From positions 1-6,629 of the forward strand of contig DAOVQI010000186.1 in the NCBI GenBank assembly GCA_030628785.1: a stretch of 6,629 nt of DNA. Direction: 5' to 3'. This DNA is from Bacteroidota bacterium (GTDB taxonomy: Bacteria; Bacteroidota; Bacteroidia; Bacteroidales; VadinHA17). Positions 1-6,434 of this stretch are shown one piece after another. Under the pieces are notes generated by a model that was not told the origin of the DNA, did no database searches, and worked only from the letters and a program-made list of their open reading frames with translations. A program made the translations under genes and the position numbers. Every line of letters begins with the position of its first letter. The first letter of the stretch is position 1.

Positions 1-1
1 A

Positions 2-181
2 CGCAAATTAAAGAGAGCAACCCGAACACCTTATAACCTGCGGGATACAATAGAAAACTATCTTGTCAATCATAACAAGACAGCCTTATCCTTTTTACCA
101 TTTGCAAACAGTATTCAGCCATTGGTTGTCTACATTTACAGGAAGGATATAAGTATCAAGAAAATTTGCATTATTTACTAA
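2..181 (+). other. Open frame at the left edge, possible 3' end of a gene
   Basis: Reading from base 2, 59 codons are open and end at TAA (179-181). There is no start codon inside the window that would explain the whole stretch, so it would have to be the tail of a gene lying to the left. The translation begins RKLKRATRTPYNLRDTIENY and ends KKICIIY. I recognise no family. The first half has the mixed charge of a real protein, while the end is rich in Ile, Lys and Tyr, as any AT-rich DNA would give. An open run of this length is not rare across six frames of AT-rich sequence, so it may be chance or a decayed gene. Confidence 0.2.
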
Positions 182-478
182 AGGGGACAATTTCGTCAAA
201 CAAGATTTTGCAAAAATTACTAATGAATACTCTTCATTGCAAAAAATCATACTATAAGCCAAAATTCTTCAACATAACCTGTCATTTTTGTATTATTTGC
301 AAATTCACTCTAACCTGTTGCAGATTTCCGTTTTGAAATACCTCAATTAAACTGTAATTTTAATTTTCATGAGCTAATATTATGCACAACTTATAAGTGT
401 TTTATCCTTCGTTCTTGCAAAACAGCAAACAGGTTGTAAATAAATAAATGTAAGTTACATAAAAAATCGTAATACTTA

Positions 479-595
479 ATTTTGAATGAAGGATGTTGAA
501 GGAATGTGATGAGGTGATGAGGAGAAGAAGAAAATAATGAATATCGATTAACGAATATTGAATTATGAAGTAAGGAAGTGATGCGGAGAAAAAAC
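479..595. repeat. Degenerate purine-rich repeat units
   Basis: Two related units occur. The first contains GTGATGAGGAGAAGAA (514-529) and the second GTGATGCGGAGAAAAA (578-593), which agree at 14 of 16 positions. Each is preceded by a TTGAAT-like start and an AAGGA-like segment. The first unit also holds a tandem duplication of TGATGAGG (507-514 and 515-522). The + strand has no C at all from 476 to 544. This looks like a decayed intergenic repeat rather than coding DNA. Its family is unknown to me. Confidence 0.4.
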
Positions 596-625
596 TTGAA
601 TCCTATACATAACGTATAATGTATA
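586..625 (-). terminator. Weak hairpin downstream of the minus-strand gene
   Basis: TATACAT (604-610) and ATGTATA (619-625) are perfect 7-base inverted arms around an 8-base loop. Read on the minus strand, the hairpin lies about 65 bases past the stop of the first gene. A run of T (complement of the A run at 588-593) follows roughly ten bases later. The stem is all A/T except one pair and the T run is not adjacent, so this is a poor intrinsic terminator. It may be only a palindrome. Confidence 0.2.
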
Positions 626-688
626 ACATTTAACTTATTAAAATTTCTGTCGCAGATATCTTAATCCTTTATTACAGCATGCCTTTAA

Positions 689-3319
689 TCAAAGAGTAAA
701 CCAATAATTGAATTTTATCATAAACACGTCTCTCGAAGGAGAATCCAATAATTCATTAAATTTTTCACCCTGCTGCATTCTGCTGATTTTCTCATCGTGG
801 GTCTGCTCGTGCGACCAGACAAAGTAAAATACTGAGCCTAACTTAAATTCCCACCGGAATACCAGGTTCGAACGGAACTGGGCATAATTAAAATCCGGAT
901 TTATATAGCTGAATTCACCCTGGTCAGGATCATTTACATGGTAACTATTCTCCTGGTCATTAAATTCGATATCCGCTGCCTGATATGTATAAAATCTTTC
1001 TGAATAATCCCTTGATTGATAATCACTGACTTTTTTGAAGTTTGTATAATCACCGATGGATAAGTACGGACTCCCGTAATATTCCAGGGACAATTCAGGT
1101 GTTATGAATACAAGTGCCCGTAAGGTTAAATTGAGGATCTTCTGATCCAGGTCCCCGAATAAATAAACGGGCTCGGTACCGGGGACAATACTCATGACAT
1201 ATTGCTGTTTTTCAGTGATATTGTCATGACTGAGGATTCCATTTAACCTGATCCTGTCAATAGGCAACCACAGGACACCTGCCAGTATTCGCCGATAATC
1301 ATATAATTCTTCTTCATTGATTCGTTTCTCATAGTTGAGTGTGAAGCTTAAATCTTTTGCGCGGCTTGTACCTAATTTACCATTAAATGCCCAGTATGGA
1401 TTAGTAGTCAATGCAGGGCCTCCATGCAGAATTCTGGGATCTGAATCAGTAAATTTTCGTATGACATCACCATAAAAGCTCCACAGGTTCTTAAAGCTTG
1501 TGCTACAGGATAAACTGGTCCTTGAATCGATTAATTCCTTACCAAACGACCAGGCAGCATTCTGATTCAACGAAAAAGCATAATTCCTTATTATGCCTTT
1601 AGGTTCAGTGATTACATAAGATACAGAAATTCCTTCGTTTATCATGTCAGCCTGTCTGAGATAACCCATATCATTTAATTCCAGATTAGGTGAAAACCAT
1701 GATGTCGCAACATTGCCTCTCCATTTTCCACCCTGTTTCCCAAGTCTCAGCTCCCCACCTGTTCCCGTTAATGATCTCAAGCTTGTATCTAAACTGAGAT
1801 GGTTGGCATCGGGCCGCTGAAAACGGTGTACATTTTGTTTTTCAAGCCTTGAAATTGCATCTTCTGTACCATTTATACTGCTAAAAACGGTTTTCCCTTC
1901 TACGTAAAATATCTTATTGTTTATATAATGAATAAAATCCAGGCCTCCGCTGTAGGAATTCCTATAGAGTTGATCTTCAATATAACTGTCACTGATAAAC
2001 TTGTTTGCAGAGGTAAACATACCGCCGATAATTGTAGTAGCCTCATTGTATTCTTTTTTTATTCTTCCCACAAAATAATTAGTGTATGGATTAACGGTTT
2101 TATTGTAATTCGTATCTTCACTGCTTATCGATGCGATTTCTCTGGCTGTCAGGCTTTCTATAATACCAACAGAAATACCATTACGGGTTTTTCCTGTTAA
2201 TTTCGCCGCTCCGAGAATGGTTGTTTGGTGTGGTCTGTTTATCGATTCATCCTCACCTATACCAGGATAATATTTTGGGACCTGACCAATTCTTCTGGAA
2301 TAAAAAATTTGCGATTTTGCTATGCTGAAATCAAATATGTCCCTTCCTTCAAGAAAAAAGGGCCTTTTTTCGTCGAAAAAAGTTTCATAACTGGTCAGAT
2401 TAAGTTCTGAAGGATCGGCTTCTACCTGGCCAAAATCCGGATTAATGGTTAAATCCAAAATCAAATTGCTGGATACTCCTATTTTGGTATCTATGCCACC
2501 GCCATATTCCATTGGCTTGTATGGTGTATTAGGAATCCTTGTTATGCTGTTTTCAGGAACATATTTTAATGATGCATAAGGCGAAAATTCAACCTGCCTT
2601 GATGGTTTAATATCTCTGATACCATGCAATATCCCGAATTGATTAACAATTGAGGGTGAATTTCGGGGAAATAATTGCCAGTTACTTATTTCACTGATCC
2701 GGCTTATCCATCTCCAAATATGCAATCCCCATACCTGGTCGGATTTATTTATATATCTTAACTGGCTCAGGGGAATTGTCATTTCTGCCGTCCATCCCGA
2801 ATCTTCCAGTAAAGTTGCTCCATCCCATACAGCATTCCAGTTTAAATCCCATAGATAATCTCCTATATGTTTTATATCTAATTTTTGACCTGCGCTTGTC
2901 AGAACAAATTCATATGCCGTTTTTTTATCAAAATAACTATCAAAAGCAATTCCAATCATATCACCACTATAAATATCACGCGAATTAAATTTGGTATGCA
3001 TTTTTTCCGGTTCTGCATCATGACATTTAAAAGCGACATAAATGTTATTATAGTCATATAATACTTTTAGTTCAGAGGGTTGTGAGGGTGGGGCATTTTC
3101 TTCAGGATTAAATTGTGTGAAACCTCCGGTCCAATTTCCCTGTGACCAGCATTCGTCGTCTAACCTGCCATCAATTTTTGGTATTAGTGTAGTTTGTGTT
3201 GCGGTGTAACTTTTTTTTTTATAATACTTAACTCCATCAATTATGGTATCAACCTCGGCTTGTCCATTTACAATTATTGATATTCCTGTAAAAAGTGAAA
3301 CAAGTAATATTCTGTACAT
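689..3319 (-). CDS. Exported CBM9-like / DUF5916 outer-membrane protein
   Basis: The gene encodes a predicted outer-membrane protein of 876 residues. The chosen start is the ATG at 3317-3319, giving MYRILLVSLFTG and a clear signal peptide with likely cleavage near VNG/QA (about residues 18-20). An ATG 36 bases upstream is in frame, but it would put polar residues before the signal and swallow the Shine-Dalgarno site. Residues ~45-240 are a CBM9-like domain (Pfam PF06452 type): IDGRLDDECW at 49-58 and W-TAEMTIPLSQLRY at 176-189. The DUF5916 region (PF19313 type) follows, with NPDFGQVEAD near 293-302, EKRPFFLEG at 317-325 and SRRIG at 341-345. The rest is rich in alternating aromatic and polar strands, as in a beta-barrel, ending in NYWFTL. 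I see no TonB plug or TonB box. A run of ten A lies in codons 33-36. The length is within the usual range of the family. The substrate is unknown; carbohydrate binding is inferred only from the domain name. Confidence 0.92.
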   Translation of the reverse strand: MYRILLVSLFTGISIIVNGQAEVDTIIDGVKYYKKKSYTATQTTLIPKIDGRLDDECWSQGNWTGGFTQFNPEENAPPSQPSELKVLYDYNNIYVAFKCHDAEPEKMHTKFNSRDIYSGDMIGIAFDSYFDKKTAYEFVLTSAGQKLDIKHIGDYLWDLNWNAVWDGATLLEDSGWTAEMTIPLSQLRYINKSDQVWGLHIWRWISRISEISNWQLFPRNSPSIVNQFGILHGIRDIKPSRQVEFSPYASLKYVPENSITRIPNTPYKPMEYGGGIDTKIGVSSNLILDLTINPDFGQVEADPSELNLTSYETFFDEKRPFFLEGRDIFDFSIAKSQIFYSRRIGQVPKYYPGIGEDESINRPHQTTILGAAKLTGKTRNGISVGIIESLTAREIASISSEDTNYNKTVNPYTNYFVGRIKKEYNEATTIIGGMFTSANKFISDSYIEDQLYRNSYSGGLDFIHYINNKIFYVEGKTVFSSINGTEDAISRLEKQNVHRFQRPDANHLSLDTSLRSLTGTGGELRLGKQGGKWRGNVATSWFSPNLELNDMGYLRQADMINEGISVSYVITEPKGIIRNYAFSLNQNAAWSFGKELIDSRTSLSCSTSFKNLWSFYGDVIRKFTDSDPRILHGGPALTTNPYWAFNGKLGTSRAKDLSFTLNYEKRINEEELYDYRRILAGVLWLPIDRIRLNGILSHDNITEKQQYVMSIVPGTEPVYLFGDLDQKILNLTLRALVFITPELSLEYYGSPYLSIGDYTNFKKVSDYQSRDYSERFYTYQAADIEFNDQENSYHVNDPDQGEFSYINPDFNYAQFRSNLVFRWEFKLGSVFYFVWSHEQTHDEKISRMQQGEKFNELLDSPSRDVFMIKFNYWFTL

Positions 3320-3324
3320 AGTTG

Positions 3325-3330
3325 CTCCTT
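3325..3330 (-). promoter_or_regulatory. Shine-Dalgarno site deciding the first gene's start
   Basis: On the minus strand AAGGAG lies five bases (CAACT) before the ATG at 3319. Such a strong site is uncommon in this phylum, where many genes lack one. It favours this ATG over the in-frame upstream ATG at 3355, since the site would then lie inside the coding sequence. Confidence 0.7.
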
Positions 3331-3378
3331 TCCTGGAAAAACAGATGTAAATCAAAGTCTTGATATAATTGATAAAAG

Positions 3379-3404
3379 TAAAGATACTACAACGATAAAA
3401 TCAA
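3379..3404 (-). promoter_or_regulatory. Candidate promoter of the first CBM9-like gene
   Basis: On the minus strand TATCTTTA (3379-3386) differs by one base from the Bacteroidota -7 consensus TAnnTTTG. A TTG (3402-3404) lies 15 bases upstream, somewhat closer than the usual -33 spacing. It would give a leader of roughly 55 bases. AT-rich DNA produces such matches often, so this is tentative. Confidence 0.3.
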
Positions 3405-3681
3405 GAAAATAATTTAGGTATTTAATGCCGGTCCTGACAAGGTATTCATACATTTTTTTAGCACACTTGAAAAGAGTTCTATAGAATATGTATCCCTGCC
3501 TTCCTGCCTCAAGTAACTGATTTAATGCAAATTCAGCTTCAAACCAGTTACTGAATAATCAGTGATATCTGTAAATAAGCAGTTGAATGTGAGATACTCA
3601 ATAAGTAAATTACAATTAAATTAATTATTTCTATAATCTCCTTATTTAATGAACACTAACGGATCAGTATCAAGTAGGCAA
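3405..3681. other. AT-rich intergenic spacer, no gene seen
   Basis: No convincing coding frame is present on either strand. It has one minor inverted repeat, AGTAACTG (3512-3519) with CAGTTACT (3545-3552), separated by 25 bases, and a small ACTGA/TCAGT hairpin at 3551-3564. Neither is followed by a T run. The spacer is plain AT-rich DNA up to the start of the structured repeat region at 3682. Confidence 0.5.
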
Positions 3682-3799
3682 GGGGAATTTATTCGCTTCG
3701 CTCATGAGATCACTTCGTTAAGTTACTCGCCCGCCCTGTGAAATAGTGGTGGAACCACTGCTGCGAAGCAGCATTTCACAGGGCAAGCTCATGATCCCC
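3682..3799. repeat. Intergenic multi-hairpin element A with perfect three-way junction
   Basis: The core, 3733-3784, is 52 bases that can pair completely. The outer arms GCCCTGTGAAAT (3733-3744) and ATTTCACAGGGC (3773-3784) are perfect complements. Between them two hairpins sit end to end: AGTGGT-GGA-ACCACT (3745-3759) and GCTGC-GAA-GCAGC (3760-3772). No unpaired base is left at the junction. The whole is bounded by GGGGA (3682-3686) and TCCCC (3795-3799). On the minus strand, GGATCATGAGCTTGCCCTG (3797 to 3779) matches 16 of 19 bases in the element after the second protein gene, so this belongs to a dispersed intergenic family. I see no coding potential and no target-site duplication. It may be a REP-like or MITE-like repeat, or a structured RNA; which of these is unresolved. 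Confidence 0.65.
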
Positions 3800-3826
3800 A
3801 GGTGGAAGTCAATCAAAACCTAAATC

Positions 3827-3847
3827 AACCCTGCGGGTTACTTTTTT
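3827..3847 (+). terminator. Terminator-like hairpin facing rightward
   Basis: AACCC (3827-3831), loop TGC and GGGTT (3835-3839) form a five-pair stem, followed after AC by six T (3842-3847). It would stop transcription moving right toward the tRNA gene. The stem is short, and no + strand gene lies immediately upstream, so its use is uncertain. Confidence 0.4.
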
Positions 3848-3895
3848 AGTCTTGCGAGTCCTTTTGAAAACAAGTTTTCAACGGCCTCTCAGACT

Positions 3896-3921
3896 AAAAA
3901 AATCCCGACTTCGCCGGGATT
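3896..3921 (-). terminator. Intrinsic terminator of tRNA-Ser
   Basis: Read on the minus strand, AATCCCG and CGGGATT form a seven-pair stem (3901-3907 with 3915-3921) around a seven-base loop, and T residues follow at once (complement of the A run 3896-3902). It begins 13 bases after the tRNA 3' end, the expected place for the tRNA transcript's terminator. Confidence 0.7.
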
Positions 3922-3934
3922 GATTTAGGTTTTG

Positions 3935-4023
3935 CGGAGAGAGGGGGATTCGAACCCCCGGTCCGCCGATAGGCAGACAACGGTTTTCGAGACCGCCCCG
4001 TTCGACCGCTCCGGCATCTCTCC
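3935..4023 (-). tRNA. tRNA-Ser(CGA)
   Basis: An 89-base class II tRNA. The acceptor stem pairs GGAGAGA (4017-4023) with TCTCTCC (3936-3942), with discriminator G at 3935. The D arm has a three-pair CCG/CGG stem. The anticodon arm is GCGGT-CTCGAAA-ACCGT (3980-3996), with anticodon CGA at 3987-3989, reading UCG serine codons. The long variable arm is a seven-pair stem, GTCTGCC with GGCGGAC (3961-3978), diagnostic of the Ser/Leu/Sec class. The T arm is GGGGG-TTCGAAT-CCCCC. The 3' CCA is not encoded and must be added after transcription. A promoter element lies just upstream and a terminator just downstream, so it looks like a single-gene transcript. The stems pair throughout apart from one G-U at the base of the anticodon stem and one in the variable arm, so it looks functional. 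Confidence 0.97.
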
Positions 4024-4030
4024 ATTGTAG

Positions 4031-4038
4031 CAAAATTA
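4031..4038 (-). promoter_or_regulatory. -7 promoter element of tRNA-Ser
   Basis: On the minus strand TAATTTTG fits the Bacteroidota -7 consensus TAnnTTTG exactly and ends seven bases before the first base of the tRNA. I see no clear TTTG at the usual -33 distance. Confidence 0.5.
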
Positions 4039-4049
4039 ATAAAAAATGT

Positions 4050-4153
4050 TATCTAATCTTGGCTTAGGTGTTTTCAGCATAAACAAAGCCATTTATCAAA
4101 TATAAATATCTTCAATCATAAACAGGTGTATTAAAAAAAATATCTATCTTGGC
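4050..4153 (+). repeat. Direct repeat upstream of the second protein gene
   Basis: TATCTAATCTTGGC (4050-4063) and TATCTATCTTGGC (4141-4153) differ by a single extra base, and each is followed within a few bases by TTTTCA. They are the main ordered feature of the 160-base gap between the tRNA gene and the second protein gene. TATCTTGG in the second copy is one base from TAnnTTTG and lies about 31 bases before the start, so it could be that gene's promoter or an operator half. No -33 TTG is seen. Confidence 0.3.
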
Positions 4154-4183
4154 ATTTTCAAGTGTAAAAATAATTGCAAGGTT

Positions 4184-6430
4184 TTGAATTTCAAATCCGC
4201 TATACTATATCGATTTATTTTTGTCTGTCTGATTTTTTTCACTTTTATTTATCCTTCCCTGGGACAGGATCCACTGGTCATTAAAAAAATTGAAGATAAC
4301 ATTGTTTTTGACGGTTTGCCATTCGAAGATATTTGGAATAAGGTAGAGCCTTTTCCTGTGGTTATGTTCCAGCCAAATTATGGGCAGGAACCCACTGAGA
4401 AAACGGAAATCCGGCTGTGTTACAACGACCAATACCTGTTTGTTTCCGGAAGGCTGTATGACATGGATCCTTCAAAAATCAAATCTGCCACAAAAAAAAG
4501 AGACGATTTTGGAGGGAACAGTGATGGTTTTGGAATAATACTCGACACTTTTGACGATAATGAAAATGCCCTTTTATTTGCAACAACTCCCGTAGGTTTG
4601 CGATCGGATTTTATGATATTTAATGACGCGGTTGGCAGGATGAATCATATGCCTTTTAATATTAGCTGGAATACTTTCTGGGATGTGAAAACAGTTATTA
4701 ATGAAGAGGGGTGGTTTGCCGAAATACGTATTCCTATTTCCAGCCTGCGATTCCAGGATATTGACGGGAATACGACCATGGGGCTTATTGTATGGCGTTC
4801 GATTCCACACAAAAATGAAACAATCATATTTCCTGCCATTCATCCAAAATATGGTATCTGGGCCATGATGAAACCCTCCCAGGCGCAAAAGATCGTATTT
4901 AATAGCCTTAAACCCGAAAAACCGGTTTATATTGCTCCCTATGCACTCTCAGGAATATCAGAAGTGTACGAGCTGAATGATGAAGAAACTGCCTACATAA
5001 AAGATAATACACCAACTCTGGAGGGTGGTCTGGACGTGAAATATGGTCTCACCAGTAATCTGACCCTTGATATAACGTTGAACACGGACTTTGCACAGGT
5101 TGAAGCTGACGACGAGCAAGTTAACCTGACAAGATTTTCTCTTTTCTTTCCTGAAAAAAGATTGTTTTTTCAGGAAAGGACAAGTAATTTCAGTTTTAAT
5201 TTTGGAGGTCCCAGCAATCTTTTCTACAGTCGCAGGATTGGAATTTACGATGGAAAACCAGTCAGGATCTACGGTGGTGCAAGAATAGTCGGAAGAGCAG
5301 GAAAATGGGATATCGGTTTTCTGGATATGCAGACAGCGCCAATTGAAAATCAGCCATCAGAAAATTTTGGCGTATTGAGACTACGACGCCAGGTTTTCAA
5401 TGAAAATTCCTATGTGGGCAGCATGCTTACTTCCCGTATCGGTACGGATGGTAAATACAATTACGCCTATGGCGTGGATGGAATATTCCGGCTGTTCGGA
5501 GATGATTACCTCGACGTTAAATGGGCACAGAGCTTTGAAACAGACAGTCTGAATGATCCTCTTTCCTTAAAACCATCCAGAATCCGGATGAATTGGGAGC
5601 GCAGGTCGGAAGTAGATTTGGGTTATGATTTTTCCTTTTCATGGTCGGGAGAACACTTCAATCCGGGTATGGGTTTCCAGATGAGGGAAAATTATTACAT
5701 GGGGCGAGGTCATATCCAGTACGGCTGGTTGCCCGGGGAAAATTCAAAATTATACAGCCATAAGATCTTTCTCAGCGGAATGAAGTTTAACAGGGTGGAA
5801 GACGTCTCACTTGAATCTGTCACGATCGGCCCCGGATGGTCATTTCAGACAAAAAATTCCTGTATCGGCAACTTCAGAATTAATTATAATATCGAGGATG
5901 TAAGGGAAGAGTATACATTTCCAAGTGATGTAGAAATACCTGATGCGGAAATACCTATGGGACGTTATTATTATTGGGACTTCAGGGGAATGTTTATAAC
6001 ACCTATGACCAAAAGCTTCTATACAATAGGAATGCTCGATGTTGGACAATTTTACGATGGGACAAGGTTTTCAATCACATTAAGACCAACCTGGAATATT
6101 TCATCAAGTATTGAACTGAGCGGAATGTACCAGTTTAACCGTCTCGATTTCAAAGACCGGCATCAGGAGTATACAAGCCATATCGGCCGTTTCAAACTTA
6201 TGTACATGTTCAGCACCAAACTTTCAGCCAGCACTTTTATCCAGTATAACAGTGAAGTAGATGCTATTATTACCAACTTCCGGCTTCGTTATAATCCAAG
6301 AGAAGGAAATGATCTGTATCTTGTATTCAATGAGGGAAGAAATACCCGGTTAGACCGTGAAGTTCCTGCCCTTCCGTCAATCAGTGACCGAACTATCCTG
6401 GTGAAGTATACATATACTTTTAATTTATAG
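4184..6430 (+). CDS. Exported CBM9-like / DUF5916 outer-membrane protein
   Basis: The gene encodes a predicted outer-membrane protein of 748 residues, a diverged relative of the protein encoded at 689-3319. The chosen start is TTG at 4184. The frame is open back to 4106 but offers no ATG there, and the first internal ATG (residue 61) would remove the signal peptide. Only a weak AAGG sits two bases before TTG. Residues 1-27 are a signal peptide (hydrophobic 11-26, cleavage near SLG/QD). Residues ~38-235 are CBM9-like, with FDGLPFEDIW at 42-51 and W-FAEIRIPISSLRF at 177-190. DUF5916 motifs follow: NTDFAQVEAD at 300-309, FFPEKRLFFQER at 321-332 and SRRIG at 349-353. The remainder is beta-barrel-like and ends YTYTFNL. 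EKRLFFQER departs from the more usual EKRPFFLEG seen in the neighbour. It is about 130 residues shorter than that neighbour, mostly in the C-terminal half. Its ligand is unknown. Confidence 0.92.
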   Translation: MNFKSAILYRFIFVCLIFFTFIYPSLGQDPLVIKKIEDNIVFDGLPFEDIWNKVEPFPVVMFQPNYGQEPTEKTEIRLCYNDQYLFVSGRLYDMDPSKIKSATKKRDDFGGNSDGFGIILDTFDDNENALLFATTPVGLRSDFMIFNDAVGRMNHMPFNISWNTFWDVKTVINEEGWFAEIRIPISSLRFQDIDGNTTMGLIVWRSIPHKNETIIFPAIHPKYGIWAMMKPSQAQKIVFNSLKPEKPVYIAPYALSGISEVYELNDEETAYIKDNTPTLEGGLDVKYGLTSNLTLDITLNTDFAQVEADDEQVNLTRFSLFFPEKRLFFQERTSNFSFNFGGPSNLFYSRRIGIYDGKPVRIYGGARIVGRAGKWDIGFLDMQTAPIENQPSENFGVLRLRRQVFNENSYVGSMLTSRIGTDGKYNYAYGVDGIFRLFGDDYLDVKWAQSFETDSLNDPLSLKPSRIRMNWERRSEVDLGYDFSFSWSGEHFNPGMGFQMRENYYMGRGHIQYGWLPGENSKLYSHKIFLSGMKFNRVEDVSLESVTIGPGWSFQTKNSCIGNFRINYNIEDVREEYTFPSDVEIPDAEIPMGRYYYWDFRGMFITPMTKSFYTIGMLDVGQFYDGTRFSITLRPTWNISSSIELSGMYQFNRLDFKDRHQEYTSHIGRFKLMYMFSTKLSASTFIQYNSEVDAIITNFRLRYNPREGNDLYLVFNEGRNTRLDREVPALPSISDRTILVKYTYTFNL

Positions 6431-6434
6431 TATC

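Larger units (their letters stand above)
182..688. other. AT-rich intergenic region, no gene seen
   Basis: No coding frame of convincing length is visible on either strand. The stretch holds four of the five TTGCAA palindromes found between 102 and 420, a purine-rich segment lacking C, and a short hairpin at 604-625 (the last two are listed separately). It lies beyond the 3' end of the minus-strand gene that stops at 689, so that gene's terminator should lie near its right edge. No tRNA or other structured RNA is recognisable. Confidence 0.6.
3814..3934. repeat. 121-base imperfect palindrome abutting the tRNA gene
   Basis: The ends are perfect 15-base inverted repeats: CAAAACCTAAATCAA (3814-3828) and TTGATTTAGGTTTTG (3920-3934). 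Further in, TTTTTTAGTCT (3842-3852) pairs with AGACTAAAAAA (3891-3901). At the centre TTGAAAAC (3864-3871) pairs with GTTTTCAA (3874-3881). Each half also has its own small GC-rich hairpin between the end arm and the T/A run. The right end stops exactly at the base after the tRNA 3' end, so this is also the tRNA's trailer and termination region. It may be a bidirectional terminator or an inserted palindromic element; both readings are possible. Confidence 0.6.

Noticed and set aside
1928..2410. Two + strand open frames (1928-2200 and 2225-2410)
   Set aside because: They lie wholly antisense to conserved parts of the first CBM9-like gene, have no recognisable domain and look like chance frames.
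2776..2988. + strand open frame of 70 codons
   Set aside because: Antisense to the CBM9-like domain of the first gene; the composition reflects the opposite strand.
689..3319. SusC-like TonB-dependent transporter
   Set aside because: There is no plug domain or TonB box, and no SusD partner lies nearby. The N-terminal domain is CBM9-like.
3682..3934. CRISPR array
   Set aside because: The repeats are inverted rather than regularly spaced direct repeats, and no spacer pattern or cas gene is present.
3814..3934. Insertion sequence with terminal inverted repeats
   Set aside because: The 15-base ends resemble terminal repeats, but no transposase fits in 121 bases and the flanks show no target-site duplication.
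3935..4023. tRNA-Ser as an integration (att) site
   Set aside because: tRNA-Ser genes are common phage and island targets, but no duplicated tRNA 3' end, integrase or foreign cargo is visible in the window.
4205..4888. Three minus-strand open frames (4205-4432, 4574-4888, 4645-4839)
   Set aside because: All are antisense to the signal peptide and CBM9-like domain of the second gene, and two overlap each other.
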